Positions 46,111-54,425 of a stretch of DNA of 64,000 bases are shown one piece after another. The notes below the pieces were generated by a model that saw only the letters and a program-made list of their open reading frames with translations, made no database searches and was not told the DNA's origin. The DNA is from Bacteroidales bacterium (GTDB taxonomy: Bacteria > Bacteroidota > Bacteroidia > Bacteroidales > FEN-979). Location of the stretch: NCBI GenBank assembly GCA_023231005.1, contig JALNWG010000011.1, forward strand, positions 23,576-87,575, given 5' to 3'. Each line of letters starts with the position of its first letter. Position 1 is the stretch's first letter. The position numbers and the translations under genes are program-made.

Positions 46111-48420
46111 ATGAAGAAGTCAATCTCTTCGGTTCATTTGTTATTTTTCTTCCTCGTTTTTACCTCGGTTTTTTCTATTCATTCTGTTTCAGCCCAACGA
46201 GTTGCGTTGGTTCTTTCAGGCGGAGCAGCTAAAGGTGGCGCTCACATCGGTGTTATCAGAGCCCTGGAAGAAAATCACATACCCATTACTTATATTGCAG
46301 GTACTTCCATCGGAGCGATTATCGGAGCTTTATATGCCAGCGGATATACACCGGACGAGATGGAAAAACTGTTGAATTCGGAGGAATTCCAGCGTTGGAT
46401 ATCCGGAGTTATGGACGAAAAGTACATCTATTACTACCGGAAAGAAGATCCTAATTCATCGTGGGTAACCACCAATTTTGATCTGAACAAAAAGATCAGT
46501 TCAATTCTTCCCACCCAACTGATCAAGACCCATGAAATTGATCTCAAATTATTAGAGTTATTAGCCCCGGCAACGGCAGCGTGTAACCGGGATTTCAACC
46601 AACTCATGGTTCCCTTTCGCTGTGTGGTTTCTGATATTGACTCAACGGAAGCCATCGTTTTGAGCAAGGGAGATTTAAGTACCGCTGTTCGTGGGTCTAT
46701 GAGCCTCCCATTGGTATTCAATCCGATTACCATCGATAAAAAACTGGTGTTTGACGGCGGGATGTATAACAATTTCCCTGCAGATGTAGCCATCCATGAT
46801 TTTCACCCGGATGTGATCATCGGAAGCAGGGTAGCACAACGGTATGATAAACCCAACCGGGATGATATTATCTCCCAGTTTTTGACCATGCTCATGGAGC
46901 GGCAAAGTGACACAATCTTATACCCCCATAGTGTTATGATTGTACCTAAAATCCCTCCGATTTCTTTACTTGATTTTTCCAAAACCAGCATTCTTGCCGA
47001 CAGTGGTTACGCTGCCACAATTCGAAAACTACCCGATATCAGAAAACTTGTTCATGACCGTATTTCCTCTGATTCCATTGCAAAAAAAAGGTTGGCTTTT
47101 AACCAAAAGAAACCGGAACTTTGTTTTGATTCTATTCATGTTGCTGGATTGAATAAAATACAGGAGGTTTATGTACAGAGAATTCTGAAACATGGAAAAG
47201 CCATCATCAACCTGGAAGATCTGAAAAGTGAATACTTCAGACTGATTGATGAAGGAACCGCAAAGACCATTTATCCTCAAGCCATTTTCGATACTCAGGC
47301 AGGTGTTTATGATCTTTCACTCGACATCCGGAGAACTAACAATTTCGGGGCGCAGTTCGGGGGCAACTTTTCCCTTGGCAATATCAATGAAGCCTTTCTG
47401 GAATTAACATACAGGTATTTGAGGACCAATGACCTTCATTTTAATTTGAATGGATATTTTGGAAGATTTTATAGTTCTGCAAAATTCGGAACCAGAATTG
47501 ATTTCAGATCAAAAAAACTTTTTTTTGCCGAACTGAATTATACCTATAACCATTTCAATTATTTCCGGAACTCAGTTTTTTTCTTCGACGACAGAACTCC
47601 AAATTATGTTATCGAAAGAGAATATTTCGGAGATCTCAAAGTAGGTTTTCCGGTTACCAATAAAGGGAAGCTCTCGTTCATCATGACGTATGCCTTTACC
47701 AACGACAAGTATTATCAATCGAATGTGTTTTCACGGTACGACACCGCCGATCAGACCAGTTTCAATTTTTTTGCTCCGGGAGTCACTTTTGAGTTGAACA
47801 GTTTGAACCGGAAACAATTTTCGAATGCAGGAGCCCGGCTTCTCATGTCGGTTGCGTATATTAATGGGAAGGAAGACATGTTGCCTGGTTCCACATCCAT
47901 TTCCAAGATCCCGGTTACACAGCACCAGGACTGGCTAAAATTCAGGTTGCTCTATGATAACTATTTCGAATCGTGGGGACCGGTAAAATTCGGATTTTAC
48001 GGAGAGGTAGTAATTTCCAACCAGCCTTTATTTTCAAATTACACATCCAGTGTACTGTATTCGCCGGCTTTCCAGCCTTTACCCGAAAGCCAGGGCTATT
48101 TTATGCCAGCTTTCCGCGCCCCTAATTTTGCCGGAGCCGGGTTGAAGGTAATACTCAAGATATATAAGAAAATCGAATACCGGTTGGAGGGCTATATTTT
48201 TCAACCTTATCAACAAATATATGAAAACCTGAATGATAACACAGCCTACTATGGACCAAAACTGTTTGACCGTGCTTTTATGGCATCTACTTCGCTGGTA
48301 TATAACAGCATTCTGGGCCCGATTAGCCTGGGTGTGAATTATTATGATAAACAGCCAGATACCTTCACGCTAAACTTCAACTTTGGATATATCATTTTCA
48401 ACCGGAGAGCTTTGCCGTAA
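46111..48420 (+). CDS. Patatin-like phospholipase with C-terminal outer-membrane barrel
   Basis: A 769-residue protein with a signal peptide (cleavage after SVSA before Gln). A patatin domain (about 30-315) has the oxyanion hole GGAAKGGAHIG, the nucleophile serine in GTSIGAIIG near 67 and the aspartate of DGGMYNNFP near 215. A POTRA-like region (about 345-400, starting FDSIHVAGLN) and a C-terminal beta-barrel of the BamA/TamA type (about 415-769, ending in YIIFNRRALP) follow. This matches type Vd (PlpD-like) autotransporters common in Bacteroidota. It lies 48 bases after the PLP enzyme. Confidence 0.93.
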   Translation: MKKSISSVHLLFFFLVFTSVFSIHSVSAQRVALVLSGGAAKGGAHIGVIRALEENHIPITYIAGTSIGAIIGALYASGYTPDEMEKLLNSEEFQRWISGVMDEKYIYYYRKEDPNSSWVTTNFDLNKKISSILPTQLIKTHEIDLKLLELLAPATAACNRDFNQLMVPFRCVVSDIDSTEAIVLSKGDLSTAVRGSMSLPLVFNPITIDKKLVFDGGMYNNFPADVAIHDFHPDVIIGSRVAQRYDKPNRDDIISQFLTMLMERQSDTILYPHSVMIVPKIPPISLLDFSKTSILADSGYAATIRKLPDIRKLVHDRISSDSIAKKRLAFNQKKPELCFDSIHVAGLNKIQEVYVQRILKHGKAIINLEDLKSEYFRLIDEGTAKTIYPQAIFDTQAGVYDLSLDIRRTNNFGAQFGGNFSLGNINEAFLELTYRYLRTNDLHFNLNGYFGRFYSSAKFGTRIDFRSKKLFFAELNYTYNHFNYFRNSVFFFDDRTPNYVIEREYFGDLKVGFPVTNKGKLSFIMTYAFTNDKYYQSNVFSRYDTADQTSFNFFAPGVTFELNSLNRKQFSNAGARLLMSVAYINGKEDMLPGSTSISKIPVTQHQDWLKFRLLYDNYFESWGPVKFGFYGEVVISNQPLFSNYTSSVLYSPAFQPLPESQGYFMPAFRAPNFAGAGLKVILKIYKKIEYRLEGYIFQPYQQIYENLNDNTAYYGPKLFDRAFMASTSLVYNSILGPISLGVNYYDKQPDTFTLNFNFGYIIFNRRALP

Positions 48421-48444
48421 CTAATTAAAAAAATTGTACTTTTG
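48411..48444 (+). promoter_or_regulatory. Promoter for the DUF349 gene
   Basis: TTTG at 48411-48414, a 22-base spacer and TACTTTTG at 48437-48444 fit the Bacteroidota consensus with a slightly long spacer. The -33 element lies in the last codons of the patatin gene. Leader about 62 bases. Confidence 0.45.
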
Positions 48445-48510
48445 TCCCCAGAGAAAACCTCAAACCGGCATAAGTCGGACACTATCAATTTATTTATTAA
48501 TAGATGATTA

Positions 48511-50433
48511 ATGCTAATGGAAAATTCTGAAAACACCTCCGCTCAGGAGGAACCTGTAACCGGAGTTGAAACAACAATGGATCAAACCGAAAAATTAGAA
48601 CCACTCGAGGAATCCCTTGAAACTACGCTGGTCGACAATCTTGAAGAACATTCCGACGAACACCTTGAATCCCTTAGTGAAGCTGCCATTGAGCAGATCA
48701 CTCCCGAAGGAGAGGTTAACTATGAAACCTTTTCCCGTCCTGAGTTGGTCGACATGCTCGAAAAGGCTGTTGCGGAAACAGATTTCAACGCGATAAAGAC
48801 AAAAATCGCACTCATCAAGGTAGCCTATCTGAAAAAGAAAAAGGAAGAGAGTCTTAAAAAATACGAAACAGTTGCGGAAGAAGGAGGTTCCAAAGAGGAT
48901 TTAGCTCCAGAACCCGATGCCATCGACATTCGTTTTAATGATCTGTTTTCAATTTACAAAACCAATAAAGCCAAGCATCTTGAGGAACAGGAAAAAATAA
49001 AACAGGAAAACCTGAAAAAGAAATTCCTCATTCTTGATGAATTAAAAACACTCATCAATAGTGAAGAAACCCTCAAGAAGACTTATGACGAATTTAAAAC
49101 CTTACAGGAACGCTGGAAAGAGGTAGGAATGGTTCCACGCACTGAGATCAATAACCTCTGGCAGAATTACCATTTCCTGGTTGAGAAATTTTTTGAAAAA
49201 GTTAAACTCAACAAAGAGCTCAAAGATCTTGACCTGAGGAAAAACCTCGAAGCCAAGATGTCGCTTTGTGAAAAGACCGAAGAATTGTTGCTGGAAACTT
49301 CAGTCATAAAATCATTCAAGAAACTTCAGAAATTCCATGAAGAATGGAAAGAAATAGGCCCAGTACCTGCTGATAAAAAAGATGAGATCTGGGAACGATT
49401 CAAAACCGCAACCGATAAAATCAATGATCGGCGTAGAGAACATTATTCTCTAATTGAGGGAGACCAGTTAAAAAACCTGGAAACAAAAACAGCCCTTTGT
49501 GAACAAGCTGAAGAAACCCTGAATCTTCCGAACGAAACCATTAAATCCTGGCAGGAAAACACCAACAAAATAAACGACCTTCTCAAAATATGGAAAACCA
49601 TCGGACCGGTTCCCCAACAGGTCAATGCCGAAATCTGGGACCGTTTCAAATCCAGCTTGGATTCTTTCTTTTCCATTAAAAAGGAGTATTTTGATAAACT
49701 TAAAGAACAACAGCTTCACAACTATAATCTGAAAGTGGAATTGTGCATGCAAGCAGAGGCGCTTAAAAGCAGTTCCGACTGGAAGAAAACCACCAATGAG
49801 TTGATCCGTTTACAAGGTGAATGGAAAAAGATTGGCCCCGTACCCAAAAAACACAGCGATAAAATATGGAAACGCTTTCGGGCTGCATGTGATGATTTCT
49901 TCAATGCCAAACAAGCGTACTTTACCAATATTCAAGCCAACGAAGGGGATAATCTGAATAAAAAGCTCGAATTGATGAACCGCCTTAAGGAGTACCAGTT
50001 CGGAGAAGATAAATCTGCCAATCTTGAAGTACTGAAAAATTTCCAACGGGAATGGACCGAAATAGGCCATGTTCCGATGAAAGATAAAGACAAACTTCAG
50101 AATGAATTCCGTACCTTGGTGAATGAACATCTCGACAAGCTGAAAATCAGTGAAGTGGAGTTGAGTACAATCAATTTCCAGGCGAAATTTGACCATCTGA
50201 AAAATGATCCCAATGCCCGCCGGACTATCAGTAAAGAGCGTGAGTTCCTCTTCAACAAGATCTCTAAGATGAAAGAAGAAATCACCTTGTGGGAAAACAA
50301 TATCGGTTTCTTTGCCAAATCAAAAAGCGCTGCTCTGGTGAAAGAAGAATTCGAAAACAAGATCAATAAAGCAAAAAGTGAACTGAAAGTGCTCGAAGCG
50401 AAGATGAAGATCCTGAAGCAACAAGGAGCATGA
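48511..50433 (+). CDS. DUF349 repeat protein
   Basis: A 640-residue cytosolic protein, highly charged and helical. After an acidic N-terminus (about 1-75) it holds five or so DUF349 repeats of about 70 residues, each built around W-K-E-[IV]-G-x-[VM]-P (ERWKEVGMVPR, EEWKEIGPVPADKKDEIWERFK, KIWKTIGPVPQQ, GEWKKIGPVPKKHSDKIWKRF, REWTEIGHVPMKDKD). It ends in a long coiled coil. The repeats may bind nucleic acid or protein; no function is established. Met3 is an alternative start. aroC begins one base after its stop. Confidence 0.92.
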   Translation: MLMENSENTSAQEEPVTGVETTMDQTEKLEPLEESLETTLVDNLEEHSDEHLESLSEAAIEQITPEGEVNYETFSRPELVDMLEKAVAETDFNAIKTKIALIKVAYLKKKKEESLKKYETVAEEGGSKEDLAPEPDAIDIRFNDLFSIYKTNKAKHLEEQEKIKQENLKKKFLILDELKTLINSEETLKKTYDEFKTLQERWKEVGMVPRTEINNLWQNYHFLVEKFFEKVKLNKELKDLDLRKNLEAKMSLCEKTEELLLETSVIKSFKKLQKFHEEWKEIGPVPADKKDEIWERFKTATDKINDRRREHYSLIEGDQLKNLETKTALCEQAEETLNLPNETIKSWQENTNKINDLLKIWKTIGPVPQQVNAEIWDRFKSSLDSFFSIKKEYFDKLKEQQLHNYNLKVELCMQAEALKSSSDWKKTTNELIRLQGEWKKIGPVPKKHSDKIWKRFRAACDDFFNAKQAYFTNIQANEGDNLNKKLELMNRLKEYQFGEDKSANLEVLKNFQREWTEIGHVPMKDKDKLQNEFRTLVNEHLDKLKISEVELSTINFQAKFDHLKNDPNARRTISKEREFLFNKISKMKEEITLWENNIGFFAKSKSAALVKEEFENKINKAKSELKVLEAKMKILKQQGA

Positions 50434-50434
50434 T

Positions 50435-51502
50435 ATGCCGGGAAATTCTATTGGAAAAACGTTGATACTAACCACTTTCGGTGAATCTCACGGGGCTGCT
50501 GTGGGAGGGGTACTCGACGGATTTCCATCCAATATTTCCATTGATCTGAATTTCATCCAAACAGAGGTAAACCGGCGACGACCGGGACTTGCATTTTATT
50601 CTTCTCCCCGTAAGGAGGAAGATCAGGTTGAAATCCTGTCGGGACTTTATGCGGGAAAATCAACAGGAGCCCCCATTGCTTTTCTTGTTCATAACAGAGA
50701 TCACCATCCGGCCGATTATGATTCGCTGTCGGAACTCTATCGTCCTTCCCATGCAGATTTCACCTACCAGCAAAAATATGGGATTCGAGATCCACGAGGC
50801 GGAGGCCGGGCTTCTGCGCGTGAAACTGTAGCCCGCGTTATCGGAGGCGCTTTTGCAAAGATCCTTTTGCAAAAAGACAACATCCTGATCCGCTCCCGGA
50901 TCAGTCAAATCGGACCTTATGCTATTATTGCCCCTGAACACCCCGGCAATGATCCATCGGAAATCGACCTTCCCGCCGAAGTGATTGATTTTCTGAATCA
51001 ACTCAAGACTACCGGCGATACTACCGGAGGAATTATCACCGGCAGCATTACCGGAGTTCCGGCAGGTCTCGGAGAACCTGTTTTTGACAAACTCCAGGCT
51101 GACCTGGCCAAAGCCATGCTGAGCATCAACTCCGTGAAGGGGTTTGATTTTGGTTCAGGCTTTCAGTCCACAATGCTTCGCGGATCAGAGCACAATGACA
51201 CCTTCATTGTCAAAGAGGGAAAAATAGCTACCCGCACCAACCACTCCGGAGGAATCCAGGGTGGAATTTCCAATGGGGAAGAAATTTATTTCAGGGTAGC
51301 ATTTAAACCGGTATCCACCTTGATGATGGAGCAGGAAACCCTGACGAATGATGGTAAACCGATCACCTTCAGCGGAACCGGACGGCACGACATCTGTGTG
51401 GTACCCCGCGCCCTCCCCATTGTTGAAGCCATGGCCGCACTTACCATCGCAGACCATCTGATCAGAAAAAATCAGGAATCCAAAATCACATCAGCACCTT
51501 AG
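50435..51502 (+). CDS. aroC: Chorismate synthase
   Basis: AroC forms chorismate from EPSP, the last common step of aromatic amino acid synthesis; it needs reduced FMN. The 355-residue protein has LTTFGESHGAAVGGVLDG near residue 9, NRRRPGLAFYSSPRKEED near 47, the RDPRGGGRASARETVARVI signature near 121 and the C-terminal PRALPIVEAMAALTIADH. Its stop overlaps the convergent aguA stop by four bases. Confidence 0.96.
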   Translation: MPGNSIGKTLILTTFGESHGAAVGGVLDGFPSNISIDLNFIQTEVNRRRPGLAFYSSPRKEEDQVEILSGLYAGKSTGAPIAFLVHNRDHHPADYDSLSELYRPSHADFTYQQKYGIRDPRGGGRASARETVARVIGGAFAKILLQKDNILIRSRISQIGPYAIIAPEHPGNDPSEIDLPAEVIDFLNQLKTTGDTTGGIITGSITGVPAGLGEPVFDKLQADLAKAMLSINSVKGFDFGSGFQSTMLRGSEHNDTFIVKEGKIATRTNHSGGIQGGISNGEEIYFRVAFKPVSTLMMEQETLTNDGKPITFSGTGRHDICVVPRALPIVEAMAALTIADHLIRKNQESKITSAP

Positions 51503-52563
51503 CACATCATTTCCGGCTCTTGTTGCGAAAGGCAATGAATGGATCCAAGCCCCCAGATGATCTCTACCGAATCGATTCCAACGATGGTTCGTTCGGGAAA
51601 GCACGCTTCCAATATCCGCATTGCCTGATCATCTTCTTTACACCGGTAGTTCGGAACAATAACAGATTTATTGGCAATATAAAAATTGGCATAGGAGGCA
51701 GGAAGCCGCTGGTTTTCATATACCACGGGACGGGGCATCGGAATCTCGGCGATATCCAGTTGTCTTCCACCGGAAAGCCGCATGCTTTTCAGCTTCTTTA
51801 AATTCGCCGCTAAAATTTTATGATTTTCATCCGATGAATGAGGCTCCACCATGGTTATCACTGCATCTTCCCGGAAAAAACGGGTAATATCATCAATATG
51901 CCCATTGGTATCATCCCCGGCAATTCCCTCTTCCAGCCACAGGATTTGTTCAACTCCGTAAAAATTGCGGATATACTCCTCAATTTCATGCATGAAAAGT
52001 TCCGGGTTTCGATTTTCGTGCAATAAACATTGGCTGGTAGTAAGTAACGTGCCATTCCCATTGAAATCAACAGCTCCCCCTTCCATCACGATACCCGGGT
52101 AATAGACCGGTAATCCCAGATATTTCCCAATCAACCCCGGAATCTGTTCATCCAGATCGTGATCATACTTGTTACCCCAGGCATTATACTTCCAGCTTAC
52201 AATTACTTTAGGGATTTCCGACCCCGGGCGAACCAGAAATGCCGGACCATGATCGCGGCACCAGGCATCATTGGTAGGATGTAGCAACAACCTGATCCTG
52301 CTCATATCCGTGCCATTTTTTGAAAGGTCGCGGATCACCTGATCCTGCAGCACTTCATCTCTTACATTGATACACACCTCCTCCCCTTTCGCCAATTCCC
52401 TGATGAATTGATTGTAGAATGGGAAGATCCGTTCAAGTGTTCCGGGCCAGGAATAAGAGTGGCTATGAGGATAGCTCAACCACGTGGCACGGTGGGGTTC
52501 CCATTCGGCAGGAAACCGGTAACCCTGTTCTTTGGGTGTAGGATGCAAAACAGTATTCATCAT
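51499..52563 (-). CDS. aguA: Agmatine deiminase
   Basis: AguA hydrolyses agmatine to N-carbamoylputrescine and ammonia. The 354-residue enzyme of the amidinotransferase fold shows FPAEWEPHRATWLSYPH near residue 17, NDAWCRDHGPAF near 92, MEGGAVDFNGNGTLLTT near 158, the GHIDDITRFF segment near 213 with the catalytic His, and the C-terminal WGLGSIHCLSQQEP with the catalytic Cys near 345. Met2 is an equally possible start. It is four bases from aguB, which completes putrescine synthesis. Confidence 0.95.
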   Translation of the reverse strand: MMNTVLHPTPKEQGYRFPAEWEPHRATWLSYPHSHSYSWPGTLERIFPFYNQFIRELAKGEEVCINVRDEVLQDQVIRDLSKNGTDMSRIRLLLHPTNDAWCRDHGPAFLVRPGSEIPKVIVSWKYNAWGNKYDHDLDEQIPGLIGKYLGLPVYYPGIVMEGGAVDFNGNGTLLTTSQCLLHENRNPELFMHEIEEYIRNFYGVEQILWLEEGIAGDDTNGHIDDITRFFREDAVITMVEPHSSDENHKILAANLKKLKSMRLSGGRQLDIAEIPMPRPVVYENQRLPASYANFYIANKSVIVPNYRCKEDDQAMRILEACFPERTIVGIDSVEIIWGLGSIHCLSQQEPEMMC

Positions 52564-52567
52564 GCCC

Positions 52568-53461
52568 CTATTCCTTTTTATCGAGATAACGGGTTAACAC
52601 CGGGCCATAACTATCGATACGACGGTCGCGTAAAAATGGCCAATGAACCCGTATTTCATCAATTTTTGTAAGGTCAAGATGCGCAACATGGATATCTTCT
52701 TCTTCATGAGGAGCCTGATAGAGTAGCTCGCCAAAAGGACCGGACACAAACGATCCGCCCCAGAAATTCATGGCACCCTCTTTACCAGTGCGATTTACAC
52801 TGACTACGTAAACCCCGTTGGCAATAGCATGGCTCCGCTGTATTATCTGCCACGCTTCATATTGTTCTTTATTCAAGGTTTCTTTTTGTGATGCCGACCA
52901 TCCGATGGCAGTGGGGTAAAAAAGAATCTGAGCGCCCAATAAGCTGGTAATCCGGGCAGCTTCCGGGTACCATTGATCCCAGCAAATAAGAGTTCCGATC
53001 CGGGCATACTGTGTTTCAAATACCCGATAATCCAAATCGCCGGGAGTAAAATAGAACTTCTCATAATAACCGGGATCATCCGGGATATGTTGCTTTCGGT
53101 ATTTTCCGAGATACCGTCCATCGGCATCAATTACCGCTACCGTATTGTGATAAACTCCGGGTGCCCGCTTCTCAAAAAGGGATGCCACCAGAACGACTTC
53201 CAACTCTTTGGCAAGATCACTGAATAACCGGGTAACAGGCCCCGGAATGGGTTCTGATAAATTGAAATGGTCGTAGTTTTCCTCCCAGCAAAAATAGAGG
53301 GAGGCAAACAACTCCTGCAAGCAAATAACCCTGGCTCCCATAAGGGCAGCCGCACGAATACGGGCAACAGCCTTATCGAGGTTTTCCTGCTTGTTTAAAC
53401 TACAGGTCATCTGTATAAGCCCTACATCAACCGAAGAATGAATCATATTTACGCTATTCAT
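52568..53461 (-). CDS. aguB: N-carbamoylputrescine amidase
   Basis: AguB, a nitrilase-superfamily enzyme, converts N-carbamoylputrescine to putrescine. In 297 residues the Glu-Lys-Cys triad is present: LQELFASLYFC near 43, YRKQHIPDDPGYYEKFYF near 119 and LICWDQWYPEAARI near 156. The ATG at 53461 overlaps the upstream stop as TAATG, which favours this start over Met6. Together with aguA it makes the plant-like agmatine route to putrescine, a precursor of polyamines in the cell. Confidence 0.95.
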   Translation of the reverse strand: MNSVNMIHSSVDVGLIQMTCSLNKQENLDKAVARIRAAALMGARVICLQELFASLYFCWEENYDHFNLSEPIPGPVTRLFSDLAKELEVVLVASLFEKRAPGVYHNTVAVIDADGRYLGKYRKQHIPDDPGYYEKFYFTPGDLDYRVFETQYARIGTLICWDQWYPEAARITSLLGAQILFYPTAIGWSASQKETLNKEQYEAWQIIQRSHAIANGVYVVSVNRTGKEGAMNFWGGSFVSGPFGELLYQAPHEEEDIHVAHLDLTKIDEIRVHWPFLRDRRIDSYGPVLTRYLDKKE

Positions 53462-54378
53462 TAATTCTCCAGAAAATATTTTTTCGTTAACCGGTCCTGT
53501 CCATGAAGGATTTCAAGAATATAAACCCCTTGAACCAGATCACTATATGGAATAATCTGCCGATGGGCTTCGTTTGATCTGTTAGAAGATGAAACAACTT
53601 CCTGACCCAACATATTAAAAAGTCTGACCGAAACATCATTCTCCGGATCAAAATCATAAAATAAAATCAATCGTTTTGTTTCCCGGTCATTATAAATATG
53701 CACCTTATCCGACAGGTTTTGTTCTACCGTACCCACGGTATAATCGAGATACAAGTCATCAACATATAATATCGTACCAGGTGTAGCAACTTCCTGTGCA
53801 GTAGAAAAAGCATATACCTGCATGGTATCCGGATTTATGACCTGATAATATTCAATCCAGGAAGAAAAATAGGTCCAATCGGGAACGGTATCCTTAGTTG
53901 AAAATTCAGTATGAGCAATTGTATCCCGGATCCCGGCCGTAGTTTTGTATAATCCGATCCCGATAACACAGGAATCGCCGCCCTTGGGACTGTATTTATA
54001 GAAACCTTTCAGATGTGTAGGTTGATCATTGATCGGCACCCCTCCGGTTACGGTATAAGTCTGCGTGGTAAAATTCACGGTAAGATTGGCCGTGATCATA
54101 GCTCCGGGCACATCCAGCGGGGGAAGTGTAAGATGTTTGGTCTCTAATTTGGCCGAAAAATTTCCACTATTATGATCGGTGCTTTGGGTCACTACCGAAA
54201 ATCCAAAAAACGGAATGGCCATCAACTCCTCATTCGGAGTATCCCAGCCGGTTGGATTGGAATAATTTCCAAATGAAGTCCAGTCTTCAAAACCTGCATT
54301 TGGAATCAGCGTCTGAGCAAACAGGTTTCCTGTTGCGATTATACTGATCATACAAACAAGTAAGATGTTCTTTTTCAT
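53461..54378 (-). CDS. Exported protein with T9SS type A sorting domain (305 aa)
   Basis: The protein has a signal peptide (cleavage after LFA before Gln). A beta-rich body (about 23-215) starts LIPNAGFEDWTSFG, the usual start of carbohydrate-binding-like jelly-roll domains in secreted Bacteroidota proteins. A C-terminal type A sorting domain (about 225-305; VHIYNDRE, VSVRLFNMLGQEVVSS, YSDLVQGVYILEIL, TKKYFLEN) follows. The sorting domain directs it through the type IX system to the surface. Its stop codon overlaps aguB (TAATG), an unusual coupling of a cell-surface protein to putrescine synthesis. Confidence 0.87.
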   Translation of the reverse strand: MKKNILLVCMISIIATGNLFAQTLIPNAGFEDWTSFGNYSNPTGWDTPNEELMAIPFFGFSVVTQSTDHNSGNFSAKLETKHLTLPPLDVPGAMITANLTVNFTTQTYTVTGGVPINDQPTHLKGFYKYSPKGGDSCVIGIGLYKTTAGIRDTIAHTEFSTKDTVPDWTYFSSWIEYYQVINPDTMQVYAFSTAQEVATPGTILYVDDLYLDYTVGTVEQNLSDKVHIYNDRETKRLILFYDFDPENDVSVRLFNMLGQEVVSSSNRSNEAHRQIIPYSDLVQGVYILEILHGQDRLTKKYFLEN

Positions 54379-54403
54379 TCGGTAAAAATAAGATTTTTAA
54401 CCA

Positions 54404-54411
54404 TATCTTTG
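54404..54411 (+). promoter_or_regulatory. Putative -7 element for the OmpA/PD40 gene
   Basis: TATCTTTG (TAnnTTTG type) ends 14 bases before the ATG at 54426. This implies a leader of about 8-10 bases. On the other strand TATTTTTA is a weaker match for the divergent T9SS gene. Confidence 0.35.
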
Positions 54412-54425
54412 AAAAAATTATCCCC

